From Methylobacter sp. (lineage in GTDB: Bacteria; Pseudomonadota; Gammaproteobacteria; Methylococcales; Methylomonadaceae): DNA of 15,466 nucleotides. This document shows positions 15,209 to 15,466 of this stretch, piece by piece (position 1 is the first letter of the stretch; every line of letters starts with the position of its first letter). A program made the translations under genes and the position numbers. The notes under the pieces are model-generated. The model worked only from the letters and a program-made list of their open reading frames with translations, made no database searches and was not told where the DNA came from. The stretch lies in contig PMJA01000313.1 in the NCBI GenBank assembly GCA_003158415.1, positions 1,081 through 16,546 of the forward strand, read 5' to 3'.

Positions 15209-15466
15209 TCAGGCAGCTAGTTTTTGTTGCTCGTTAAAAAGCCTTAGCCGTTCCATGTCGCGTTTGATGGTGCCGAGCTTTTGAATGTTACGCGATAACA
15301 CGGCTAAGCCAACATAACGCTCGAAAGCGTCAATGCCATGATCAAGGCACTTGTCCAGTCCGTGTACTTCTAAAGCATTAATGGCCGATTCAACAGCAGA
15401 ATGTTGCTTTTTTGCTTGCTTAAATTCCGGTGCGTATTCACGCTCCTGATCGGCTTTGGATAGCTT
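15209..15466 (-). CDS. ISNCY-type transposase, C-terminal part (runs off window)
   Basis: The last 85 residues of a minus-strand transposase; the frame is open to the window edge and has no start here. The segment KKQHSAVESAINALEVHG, followed by LDKCLDHGIDAFERYVGLAV and LSRNIQKLG, matches the C-terminus of DDE transposases annotated as ISNCY family. The glutamate in SAVES is the likely third catalytic acidic residue. The stop is TGA at 15209-15211. The IS end should lie in the 131 bp between this stop and the short ORF, but I could not identify a terminal inverted repeat without the other end. Whether the element is intact cannot be judged. It adjoins the cassette region and may have interrupted it. 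Confidence 0.85.
   Translation of the reverse strand, partial: KLSKADQEREYAPEFKQAKKQHSAVESAINALEVHGLDKCLDHGIDAFERYVGLAVLSRNIQKLGTIKRDMERLRLFNEQQKLAA

Overview
The window looks like a chromosomal segment of a gammaproteobacterium of moderate G+C content. The gene set and synteny resemble methanotrophs of the Methylococcales: DUF2782 followed by type II homoserine kinase, fmdB followed by aspS, proC followed by yggT, dut next to argB, and DUF4124 and SPL-like proteins. The phylum-level call is well supported. The order is an inference from gene content only.

Positions 1-12981 are dense, mostly housekeeping DNA. In order: a MaoC/hot-dog-like protein (+); an overlapping minus-strand pair of an SPL-family radical SAM protein and a short-chain dehydrogenase; proC-yggT (+); a secreted DUF4124 coiled-coil protein (+) whose 3' end overlaps argB by 58 bp; argB and dut (-); a secreted DUF2782 protein and thrB (+); a 105-bp palindromic element; aspS with fmdB upstream of it (-); pyrC (+); and a membrane-anchored protein of unknown function (-). 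Several neighbours converge with overlapping 3' ends (169-1098/1085-1831, 4456-5478/5421-6338, 10697-11740/11731-12981). The biosynthetic genes cover proline, arginine, threonine and pyrimidine/dTTP supply.

Positions 12982-15466 are accessory. A PIN-domain toxin with a non-AbrB antitoxin (13303-13946) lies between short inverted repeats that share a GTACGCG core. Next is a TIR-domain gene (14125-14844) that ends 6 bp before a well-formed integron attC site (14851-14913). A degenerate attC-like sequence lies just upstream (14057-14111). The TIR gene therefore has the layout of an integron gene cassette, making it a candidate single-gene NAD-targeting anti-phage module. A short ORF in second-cassette position follows, then the 3' end of an ISNCY-type transposase that runs off the window. 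No integron integrase is visible.

The main candidate for an undescribed system is the cassette-borne TIR protein, with about 105 N-terminal residues of unknown fold. Secondary points are the SPL-like radical SAM/SDR pair in an apparently non-sporulating lineage, and an AspRS carrying non-discriminating signature residues.
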